64,000 nucleotides of DNA from [Phialemoniopsis] sp. UDSM-2020 (taxonomy: Eukaryota; Ascomycota; Sordariomycetes; Thyridiales; Thyridiaceae), in assembly GCA_018873225.1 (NCBI GenBank), contig JAEILZ010000001.1, positions 6,820,001 to 6,884,000 of the forward strand. Direction: 5' to 3'. The notes beneath the pieces were generated by a model, which saw only the letters and a list, made by a program, of their open reading frames with translations, did not search any database and had not been told where the DNA came from. Position numbers and translations under genes: made by a program. Below are positions 9,519 through 19,416 of the stretch, piece by piece. The number at the start of each line of letters is the position of its first letter. The stretch's first letter is position 1.

Positions 9519-12500
9519 ATGGTGTCCGACTGCGATGTCAGCTTCCGGGTGCGGGGCATCCCGAACCGGTATGAGGCCAAGGCCGACGTGAGGAAACTCA
9601 TCATGAGCATGCTCTCGATCCCATCCGGCACAAGTGTATCCGTCCGTTCCCTCGCCGCGAGCCCCGTGGACAACGAGACCAAGGTCGCGACTGTGAACTT
9701 CCATGCTATTCCCGACCTGCTGTCTGACCGGTCGAGGAATGAATGGGTCATCGCGCTGCCGTCAAGCGAGGACCTAGACGAAGATGAAATGGACTGGGAG
9801 CAATGCATCGTCTTTGACACGCACTTTTCCGGGTTCACGCCGCTCCAGCATGCCGGCCAGGGTGACTGCCACGTGGAGTCAGTTCTGTGTAGTCAATTAG
9901 ACGATAGACAGATAAGCTGACTAGTTTCTATAGTGTCGTTGCGATATCTGGTCTCGGGGGCCATGCCTTCGGTTCGTTTAAAGGACGGGACGGGTCTTTC
10001 AACTGGTTGCGGGACGCTCTCCCGGTGGAGTTCCCGGGTGCGAGGATACTGATATATGGCTACAATACCCGACTTTGGCAGAGCACTTCCTTCCAGAACT
10101 TGACAGACCTGGGAAGAGCGTTACAGATAGATCTACAGGGCCTCACGGTAATGGGTCATCAATTGTTCTACCACTCTTCAGAATCAACTAACACACCCCC
10201 AGAGCGGTGGCCAGTCTCGCCCGATAGTTTTCATCGGACACAGTCTTGGAGGCCTTGTAATTAAAGAGGTTTGTGATGTTGACCCCATATCTTGACTCTC
10301 GCATATGCTGATGACTGAACCTGCAGGCTATTGTCAACATGAAAGAAGAAAGCGAGGACCAAGGCATGTCGACAATGCCCCATATTCTAGGCTTTGTCTT
10401 CTTCGGCGTCCCACACCTGGGCATGGCCATCGAATCGCTCGTCCCTTTAGTCAAGGATCAACCTAATAGGAGCCTGCTTGAGTCTCTGAATAGGAACTCG
10501 GCCTTTCTTCAACGCCTCGAAAGGGACTTCAAGGCAGCATTTCCCGGGGAAAGTCCTGCCATCATCTCCTTCTACGAAACAGAGAAGTCACCCACCGCAG
10601 TGCAGGTAGGACAGAGCAATCCTTTCTCAGCCTGTGACTCTCACTGAACCCTATCTAGAATCAAGATGGCACATGGAAACTGTCGGGGCCTCCGGAAGTC
10701 CTGGTCGACGTGTCGTCGGCCACAACCGGCAGCCAGAAGCATTATCCTATCGATCGGAGCCATTCGGAAATGGTGAAATATCGCAACCACTACGACGACA
10801 TTTATATACGCGTTAAGAACACCTTGCAACCTTTACTAGTGGAGCAGGATACAAACACTGTGCACATCAAGATAGAGGGAGGTAGTAGTGAGTAGACACT
10901 GGATCCTTCTGTTGTTCTATGTAGTAATCGCCTCTTAGCATCGACAAAGTTGTCGAATTTGCAGCTTCGTAAGTAGAGTCCAAACACTGCCAAGACACCT
11001 ACTGACCGCAATAAAGGGTGCCTGAAGTCGCTCGCATTTGAGGAGCAAGAGTCTAGACATATCAATATTCACTCGGCGAAGGGCACTTGCGAGTGGCTTC
11101 TTGAGGACGTGCAGTATCGAGCATGGATGCGGCTCCCATGTGGTCTTTTCTGGGTCAAAGGTCACCCTGGAGCCGGCAAGTCTGTACTTATGAAGTATGC
11201 GGTCACCATGATGAAGCGCCAAAAGGGGGAGGATCTGGTGGTCTCGTTCTTCATCCACGGGCGCGGGAGTTCCTTGCAGAAAACACCACTGGGCATGTTC
11301 CGAGCGCTACTTAACTTGTTGCTCCTGGACTTTCCGGAGTTTCTCGCACAGCTCACAGAGCGATTTGAGGATCGAGAAAAGAGGTTTGGGTCCTACGACG
11401 AGGGGAGATGGAAGTGGGAAGAGAAGGAGCTTCAAGACTTTACGTCGGAACTGCTTACCAAGGGGACGAGGAGCCGCCCCGTGGCCATCTTTGTGGACGC
11501 GATTGACGAGTGCGGAGAGGTCCAGGCCAAGTCATTGCTTGCGTACTTCAAATCAGTGGTAAGGGATGCCAAGCATGAGGAGGGGCGGTTACGCATATGC
11601 GTGTCTTCCCGTCACTATCCGATTCTTGGTCGGAACACAATCCCAACAATCTCCGTGGAAGAGCGCAATCATGTAGACATCCGGCTCTTCGTCAAGGACG
11701 GCCTACGGGAGATCGAACCAGAGTCGGAGCGCCAGAGCATCGAAAGCGAAATACTACTAAAAGCTCAGGGCGGTTTCCAATGGGTTGTCTTGGTCACCGC
11801 AAAAGTCACGGAAGCTTATACTCGAGGTGCCAGCGCGGAAGAGCTGCACGAGGACCTCAAGGCTATACCGGAAGACCTCGACGAGCTCTATGCTAGCCTG
11901 CTCAGCAACGTCACGGGAACTGAAGAGCACGAGATGTTCAAGCTGTTTCAGTGGGTGCTCTGCGCTGCGCGGCCCCTATCTGCGCACGAGCTGCGCGAGG
12001 CGCTCGCCACGGACAAGGACATGTGCCATACGACCATCTCGGAGCTCAGGAGAAACCGCGGCTGGGTCGGAGATATTAAGCAGTTCGAGACGCGCATCAA
12101 GCACCTTTCGCGCGGCTTGGTAGATTTTCAGTCCCGTGAGATATGGGAGCAGTATGATCCTGACGGAGAGGACTGGGATCGGGAGGCGCAGTTCGTCCAC
12201 CAATCTGTTGCCGATTTCGTCCTCAACAGCTTCTCTAAATCCCGGGAGCTGTCGCGATACGGCCCCTGGCCACTGATGGGAGCGGGAAGCCTTGAGATAT
12301 CAAGATCCTGTCTGAGGTATATGATGTTACAGGACGTTGTTCAGGGGGCTCAGCTGTCACGCGGTGCATTTTGCACTAAGTTTCCTCTGCTGCCGTACGC
12401 TGTCAGTTTCCTGTTCTTCCACATCGGTGAGGTGGAACGGCACTCGATTCCACAACCCGATATACTGAGCCTCCTTGGATGGGATGAAGGATCTAAGGCC

Positions 12501-14717
12501 GTTGAAAGATTTGATCTTGTATGGAAGGTGTTGGACACCGAGAGAGGCCACGCCCCTGCCGGTTGGCCATTTACGGGAGCGACTCCTCTTCATGCACTCG
12601 TGGCCATTGGCTCTAGGAGTGCCTTTGACGCCTTCCTCGCCAGCAACGACGATATCAAAGTCGACGGTGTTGATGCGGACGGGAATACCCCATTCCTTGT
12701 GGCTATTCAGGAGGGCCAACAAGAGCTAGCACTGGTACTGCTGGAGAGATCACGCGCATGGGAACAGCGGCTCACAGACGCAGTCGACCCAGATGTCGTC
12801 CAGATGGAGATTGCACGACAAGCTAGCTTCCTTGTCGACGTCAATGCCAAGAACGAAGAGGGCGAAACGGCACTGACGATAGCCTTGGAAGAGAATGCAG
12901 ACCGAGTAGTCGCATATCTCATTGGATTTGAAGGCTTGGTGGACATCACGGGCCTTGATGCCAAGCTTATTTCTTGCGCTGTGCGGAGTCGAAGCTACAG
13001 CCTCATGACAAAGCTTGTGGAGAAGAAGATCAATTTCCACGGCGCCATCTATTTCGCGTATCACGAGCTTGCTTGGGCTGAGGACGGCGACTTCCTCGAC
13101 CGGGTGACGCGTACGCTGCTGGAAGCTGGAGCCGATATATCCAAATCAGCAGAATTCGCCTTGCAGGAGAAGACGACCACCAAGGTTCCAAAGGACGGTG
13201 ACAATGCTCTGCTGTTGGCGATACGGGTTGCCTGTGCCAACATGGTCAGATGCCTCCTGTCTAATGGCGTCTCAGCAAGCTTTCGAACTGAGGGCGGAGA
13301 CTTTCCATTGCTCATTGCTGCCGAAGGAGGTTGCGAAGAAGTAGTTCGCCTGCTGGTACAGAGCGCGCCATCAACAGCGCGATGGAGCAATGATAAACAG
13401 ATCACAGCCTTGCAGCAGTCGATTAAGAAGGGACACGAAAATATCGCCCTGGTCCTCGTCCTCGAATCCGACATGTTGGCGCGAGACATGTTCCAACAAA
13501 CGCCACTCATCAACGCAGCCAGATTCGGCCTTGCCAGAGCCGCGAAAGCCATCCTGGGTAAGGAAAGACGTTCTGTCGATCTATCTGACTCTCAGGGAAT
13601 GACGGCGTTGAGCCATGCCCTGCAACGCAAAGATGAGGAACTCGCCTTGCTCCTGATCAACGAAGGGCGCGCGTCCAACACGGGCAAGAACGCCAAGGGC
13701 TATTCGCCCTTCATGGTCGCCATCATAGATGGCCACCTCAACGTTGTCAGGTCGTTCCTTCAAAGCGGTGTCGATATCAACTTTCGGGATCGGGAACGCC
13801 ACACGCCGTTGTCAAGCGCGGTCCGCCAAATGTGGGTGGACATCGCTAGGTTACTGCTCGAATATGGAGCCGATCCTAATTCGACAAACGAGAGCAACCT
13901 GTCACTACTCTCCGAGGTGGCGTGGGATGGACTCGAAGACATGTTCGAGCTGCTTGTCGAATACGGTGCCGACTTTGCCTCCGATTGCCATTCGTTTTAT
14001 GGCCAGACGCCGCTGGCTTTGGCGGCTGAAAATGGGAACGAGGGCGTGGTCAAACTTCTCTTGCGCGGAGGGAAGTACGCGGTGGACTCGAGGGATATCG
14101 ACAATCGTACACCGTTGTCATGGGCCGCCAGCAATGGACACAAGGATATCGTGAAACTTCTGCTGGACACTGGAGAAGTTGAGGTAGACTCGAAAGATAT
14201 CGATAAAAGAACACCGCTTTCGCACGCCGCGGAGAATGGCTTCACATCTGTCGCCAAACTGCTACTCCATACCGGTCGAGCGGATGTTAATTCGAAAGAC
14301 GACTGTGGCCGGACGCCGCTTTCATACGCTGCTGAGAAGGGATATGAGTCGTTGGTCGTGTTGCTTCTGCAACAACCAGAGGTTGATCCGGATTCCAAAG
14401 ACAAGTCCGGCCGTACGCCACTCTCGTATGCTGCCGCAGGTGGGTACAAAGGTATAGCAGAGCTGCTTCTGGGTTCTGAACAGGTCACTGTCAACTCTAC
14501 GGACAACAAGAGGCGTAGTCCCGGCTGGTACGCCGCCAAGCACAATTACCCAGCTGTGGTCGATCTAGTATTGGAGCGGAGCCCCTACTCTGGATCCTGG
14601 CGACCAGGAGCGTTCCGGAACAGGAGTGCGCCGAGGTTGAGACCGCAAAAGAGCAAATATTTGCGGCGTGTTGCACACGCAATAGATCCCCTAAGCACTG
14701 AATCGGATGTGGATTGA
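9519..14717 (+). CDS. NLR-like receptor: alpha/beta-hydrolase - NACHT - ankyrin repeats (NLR1)
   Basis: Exons 9519-9877, 9934-10147, 10203-10268, 10327-10605, 10659-10887, 10939-10968 (30 nt) and 11017-14717 join in frame to 1625 aa. Residues 1-120 are the N-terminal module usual for this architecture (thFsGfTPLQ). Residues ~120-390 are a lipase-like alpha/beta-hydrolase: SGLGGHAFGSFKGRDGSFNW, the LIYGYNTRLW strand and the nucleophile elbow GHSLGG (203-208), so the catalytic Ser is kept. NACHT follows: CLKSLAFEEQESRHINIHSA linker, P-loop GHPGAGKS (~441) and Walker B FVDAIDE (~550). From ~940 to 1590 there are degenerate and then regular ankyrin repeats; the last units have a 34-residue period with RTPLSxAA. 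Proteins of this layout are STAND receptors implicated in fungal non-self recognition; the ligand is unknown. Divergent from the DUF6601-like gene and convergent with a methyltransferase. Confidence 0.92.
13998..14540 (+). repeat. Regular ankyrin repeat array within NLR1
   Basis: Five to six consecutive units, each about 102 nt (34 aa), with consensus (R/Q)TPL(S/A)xAAxxGxxxxxxLLL and ending in a D-S-K-D type turn. They are clearly more alike than the upstream, degenerate ankyrins in the same exon. Confidence 0.85.
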
Positions 14718-14963
14718 GAAAGGAAGTGGCCACTCTCTGCAAGGTGCAGCAAGGCAGATTGATCAAGGACTCAAGACCTCGCATGACGGGCAGAGCCGGA
14801 GGCACAAGCCGGGGCTAGTAGCGGCAGAGGCTTGCTCAGGGACGAGTCTTCTGTGTGTATTCTGAAATGTTTCTGCTGTTGTTCCCGGACTGAAAGACAA
14901 CATTGGGTCGTCCAAGTCAAATAGAACAAGAATTAGGCCTCGTTTTGAGTTATGAGTCTTTGA

Positions 14964-15891
14964 TCAAGCGAAACTGGCGACCCAAACATCCATAGCCCTC
15001 ACACCTTTCCAGCCACCATCCAGGCCCTCCAAGCTCGCCTCACACGCATCACGCAACGCAAGAACAACGGCGCGTTCCCTCTCGTTACCCACCCGCTCAT
15101 CCACTTCCTTGACAAAAGAGGGATCCACACAAGCATAGACCTCCCACTGCCCGTCTGCCAAATCTTCTCCTGCTTGCACGCGGGTCTCGCTCTCCAGCTT
15201 CCATCCAGCAGCCAGAGCCAGCTCGGTGAGCCGCTTCGGACCGAGCACAGTGCGTATGTTTGATGTGCTCTCTGGCTTTCGACACTCCAGCGCAGCCTGT
15301 GTGAGCGCGGCTAGGACGTGAGGTTGGGCAGACGGGTGTGTTGCGACTAGAGACCACTCGGCGAGGCACAGACGCTTGCTGTGCTGCTTGAGGGCACGGA
15401 AGGTGGCGAGGATGGCGGACGGAGAGGCGAAGTACCACATGCAGTGAGCTAGCACTGCTGCGTCGAAGGACTGGCTGGGAGAGGAGTCAATGGACGAGAG
15501 GTAGGCTAAGGGGTCTTGTTTGACCCAGGTAATCCGCTTGCCTAGCGGACCTTGCGATATGTGATTCTGTGCCTGCCCAAGAGTATACGGGGCACCTGTC
15601 GGGCGGATCAGTTTTAGAGTCGGGATAATTAAAGCAGACCAAATCACCATAGTCCAGATCTGCCGGATCGACCGCCACCACACTCCCATCGTCGCCCACG
15701 GCAGAGGCAAGGACTGTGGTGCAGTCGCCTTGCCCGCATCCTATCTCCAGAACCTTGGAGCCAGGATGGATGTCCCAGCGCTGCAGGAGTGTCAGGCGAT
15801 GGAGGGTCTGGGAATGCTGAATGTTGAAGCGGGTGGGGTCGTGCAGGGAGAGACGGGCAATGGATGCGGCGTCGAGTTGGGTGGACGACAT
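14964..15891 (-). CDS. SAM-dependent methyltransferase (class I)
   Basis: Two exons (15891-15648, 15595-14964) give 291 aa. The 52-nt intron begins GTGATT and ends GACAG, and joins LDYG to APYTLGQAQ in frame. Motif I is VLEIGCGQGDCT, followed by the acidic VVAVDPADLDYG loop. AVLAHCMWYFASPSAILATF and LCLAEWSL match motifs II/III. The C-terminal half (LTELALAAGWKLESET) resembles fungal small-molecule or uncharacterised methyltransferases. No targeting signal. It is probably a cytosolic enzyme of unknown substrate. Convergent with the NLR1 gene, 246 bp apart. Confidence 0.87.
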
Positions 15892-16250
15892 TCTGTAAGA
15901 TACCGTTGGCACACAAGGCTACTGAGCTTGCAATACTTAAAGTAGTCGAATAATAATCTTTGTAATTACTGTAAGGTAAAACTGCGAACGCGCGCACTTT
16001 AAGGTCCGAAGTCCGTATGTTGGAGGATCTTTGGCGTCAACAAACCAGGCCCCGCTTGTTTCCTCTCCTCACTAATCTCCAATTAGAGAGAAAAGTCCTG
16101 CGCCGGACAGCCTGCATGATGCTGACTGTGACTCATACGATACGGCACGCACTGCCAATTTATTTGCACCGATATACATTCCCCTATCCGAATTGGGCAG
16201 GCGACCTCTCGTACTGTTCTATTCGGCTGAGCTGCGACATAACGGGCCTT
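15892..16250. other. Short intergenic region
   Basis: Promoter side of the methyltransferase and 3' side of the lectin gene. AT-rich near 15940-15980. Nothing else seen. Confidence 0.5.
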
Positions 16251-16719
16251 CTAGCATTCCAAAGTGCCCCATGAGTTCTCGATGCTAGTGTAGTCTGGAT
16301 AACAGGAGATCTGTTAGTCATCTTGCTGGCATTGTGACATCGCTCGGGGGGCACATTGACTCACCAAGGTTGACGCGGACCTCCTGAGCCGCCCCGGTGC
16401 ATGTGCAGTTCATCATGACGTCGGTATTGCTGGTGCCGTGAATGAGGTCGGGGATGCGGTAAGTGTGACAGTTATCGCAGTGCTGGCCGAAGCCACCGTA
16501 GCGGCGCGACTCGATAGTCTGGGTGTCCTCGGCGTAGCGGAGACAGAGGTTGAGGTCGAGTTTGGTGAGGTTTCGGGTGCCCTTGCCGTCACCAATATCG
16601 CACCTTGCCCACATGAAGTCGGTCTCTTGGTCAAAGTATTCTTTCTCGCAAGACCACCCCCATTGGGCCGCGGCAGAGCAGGCGAACAAGGCGATGGCGG
16701 CGGCGGCGACAGACTTCAT
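16251..16719 (-). CDS. Secreted cyanovirin-N (CVNH) lectin
   Basis: Exons 16719-16365 and 16294-16251 give 132 aa. The intron (GTGAGT...TATCCAG, 70 nt) lies inside the last CVNH repeat, and splicing yields VNLDYTSIENSWGTLEC, the usual end of the fold. Residues 1-18 (MKSVAAAAIALFACSAAA) are a clear signal peptide. The domain shows TKLDLNLCLRYAED, GGFGQHCDNCHTYRI and LMNC-type Cys spacing with paired cysteines. CVNH proteins bind high-mannose or other glycans; in fungi they are often secreted and of unknown biological role. The domain is single and full-length. Ligand specificity cannot be read from the sequence. Confidence 0.88.
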
Positions 16720-19033
16720 GGCGACAGGAGAAGGAATGACTAAAGGTCAGATATCAGAAAAGTGTAAGAATGGATGGAGAGGGTTTCCACTCGAGGAGAA
16801 AGCATATGTGTTTGGCGTTTATGTACATATCCCCGTTGAGAAGGCCAGCCCTATGGTCGGAGTTTGGCCCGGAAGCTCCGCGAAGGGCTTCTGGGTGGAG
16901 CGAAAAGCTAGGATCCAGCCTTGTTGTCAACGGCGGTAGGATCGATTGACTAACGCAGCAGGATTCAGAAGCGACCCTGCGAGGGCCTATTGACCTTATT
17001 TGAACGAGATTATAGTGGCTCCTTGCGGTGCCAGGTGTGGGGCCGACAAGCAGAAAAAAGCTCCGGCCGGGGCGCCGTTGTCTGCTTTAAGTAGAATGTG
17101 GAATCCGTAGATTGCAAGGTCCCTGGTCGTGATCCACAGGGCTCATCTCGCTGCGCCCCTAAGCCAGGTCTTCCATGGATCGCAGGTAGACAAAGCGCTA
17201 GGGATCTACAACTCACTGATAGGTATGCTCATTTGAGCTTGGTATCATCCATGTTCATGAAACCCCACGTTCTGAATCCATGTTAACTATGCCGCACCCC
17301 AGGGCAGCGTAAAATGTTATCCGGAACAAGGTCCTCCCCGATCAATGCAATAGCTGCTTTCGCCTCCCTCTCTGCAGGGGCGAGACATGAGAGTTTTGCA
17401 ACTTGAACCTGCATCTCTTACGACTCTAGCAAGGCCTCGCCAGTCGAGAAGTTGAGGCCATCTCAATTGCATTGTGGTCTCTCTCGGGCTGCACAGCTGT
17501 TCGGGATTTGGAAGCGAAAAACGCTTTACGGAGGATGGCGTTGTCTATCAAAACTTGAGACCAGCAATGTTCTCGTCTCGTCATTACGATGCATAGGACT
17601 CGCCTTACCGACGCCTCTGCCCAAGCTGTCAGCAGGTCCCAGGTAGCCATCCGAGGAATTTGGGATGTGCAGTCGAGAAGGGTTGCTGAGCTATTACTTG
17701 TATATTCGCTACACAATAATTTTGCCTTGAACCTGATGAATCACACTAGGCCTTCCTGAGACTTTCAAGTTCCTGATGGAATCTCTGAACAAGCTCTCAC
17801 GCAAATCTGGTCATCGCCGAAGATAATGTGTACATGATTGGTCGTATTTGTAGATTTGACAAGGTGTAAGAAGCGGAGATCTCACACCCAGGTGTTGCCA
17901 CTGCACAAAGAAACGACTACAGCTTCAGAGTCTGAAGGACGAGCGTGTTGTTGTTGCCATAGATGCACAGCTGAATGACGGTTTTGTGCAAGCAGTGGAT
18001 GGACGGAGAGCACGTTGTCTCGGGCATTGAAGGTGTCGGACGTGTGCGTAGTACCACCGGCTAAGGGTACTGTGACGGTTCAACGGCGTGAATATGGGGT
18101 CCCACGAATCATCAAAGGCCCTTGTGGGTTTTCGTCTACCCTAGGTTCCAACTGTATATATGCTGTCGCTGCAGAAGCACCCATGATGCCGGCTGAAATT
18201 ATCAGGCGGCGAAACCACGTGCAGCTACTGTGTAAGGCCTTGTGCGATTGGTTGCAGGTAAGGCCGATTTAAGTTGACGTTCTTGAAATCCGCCTGCTGC
18301 CCAAAATTGTCAGGGCTCGACGGCGGACGCAGTGGGTCAAGTACGCAGCGGGTCCGATGCGATAACGATAAGGACTATCACGTCAGAGAAGAGCCTGAGT
18401 CTATTCGAGTGTGTTCTTAAGAGGTTAGCTGGAGAGCTCAGTCTTTTGTCAACCCGAGTCCTTGGTCGCCCAGTCTTCGCAGCGAAGACGCCGCTCGTTC
18501 AATGATACAGCAGTGCCGCCTATCCCTTCACCCTACCAGCCGCGCCGTCCTTGACAAAAATCAACCCACCCACCTAACTGAAGTAAGCTCCCTGCTAGCG
18601 GAGCTCGTCCTGCCCAGCATTTCCGTTCTAGAACTCGTAGGTCGCTCTGAAAGGCATCCTTAGAGCACAGCCCACATACGGCAGGCAGTGTCACGGGCCT
18701 CAATCAAACGCGCGACACCACACATCTCCCAGCCGATAGTTGATGTTGCCATGCTGTGCTCCCCTCAGGAAGTGGATCCACTCGTATGGACCAAGTCTGT
18801 GACGTGACAGTCAGCTCGCGCAGCTCGCCCCTTCGGTCCAGAAGGCGCGAAATGATTGGTCTCCCCCCGTGGTCACATCAGTTCGCATCAATTGATCCTT
18901 TTCCCCCAGGTAAGCACATGTGCCTTGGCTCGCATATTCATAACCTCTCGAGGTCCTTGATGTCATGACATATAGAGTGCGCCTAGATCATTGCACTGCA
19001 TTTTGAGACCAGATAAACTCAAGCTTTCAGCAT
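16720..19033. other. Gene-poor stretch
   Basis: Several short ORFs on both strands, none with family features or plausible exon continuations. The first ~200 bp should be the lectin promoter. An 8-bp perfect hairpin (gtcttcgc-a-gcgaagac) lies at about 18473-18489. No tRNA B-box, transposon terminus or array recognised. Confidence 0.45.
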
Positions 19034-19416
19034 ATGTCTTTGTCAACCGAAGCTACCATTGCCATTGTGGCCTTGTTTATTATGTGTATTCCCGGGCCCT
19101 TCCTTGTTGTCATCGCGAGACGCCTGGCACAGGCGGGCCACCTTCGTTTTCTCGGCCTCCGGCCGAGGGCTAGCAGCACAGACTCTGAGACAGCTTCGGA
19201 AGATACTATCGAGCTTGACCCGCTATCAGAGGAGTCGAGCGCAGCAGAAGGAGATTCTTCGTCATCAACCTTCGCTATAAATGATCGGGAGCAAGTGGAA
19301 TTTGTGGGTATCCTCCTCCTCTGACAAGCACTGCCTTCCCACTGATTTACGAATTAAAGCGTGTTCGCGAGACTGAAACTATCCGTACGAGAGAGAGCAT
19401 ATGGGTTCATCATTGA
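19034..19416 (+). CDS. Small single-pass membrane protein (108 aa)
   Basis: Exons 19034-19303 and 19360-19416. The 56-nt intron runs GTGGGT...TTAAAG and keeps frame, giving a tail RVRETETIRTRESIWVHH. After a short N-terminus (MSLSTEAT) there is one strong hydrophobic helix (IAIVALFIMCIPGPFLVVIA, ~9-28), followed by basic residues (RRLAQAGHLRFLGLRPR) and then an acidic Ser/Glu/Asp-rich region. This is a type III or signal-anchor topology with a cytosolic C-terminus. No family recognised. The intron call is plausible but without strong support; without it the frame ends at 19324 (96 aa). Confidence 0.55.

Noticed and set aside
18473..18489. Perfect 8-bp hairpin
   Set aside because: Too short and isolated to assign a role.
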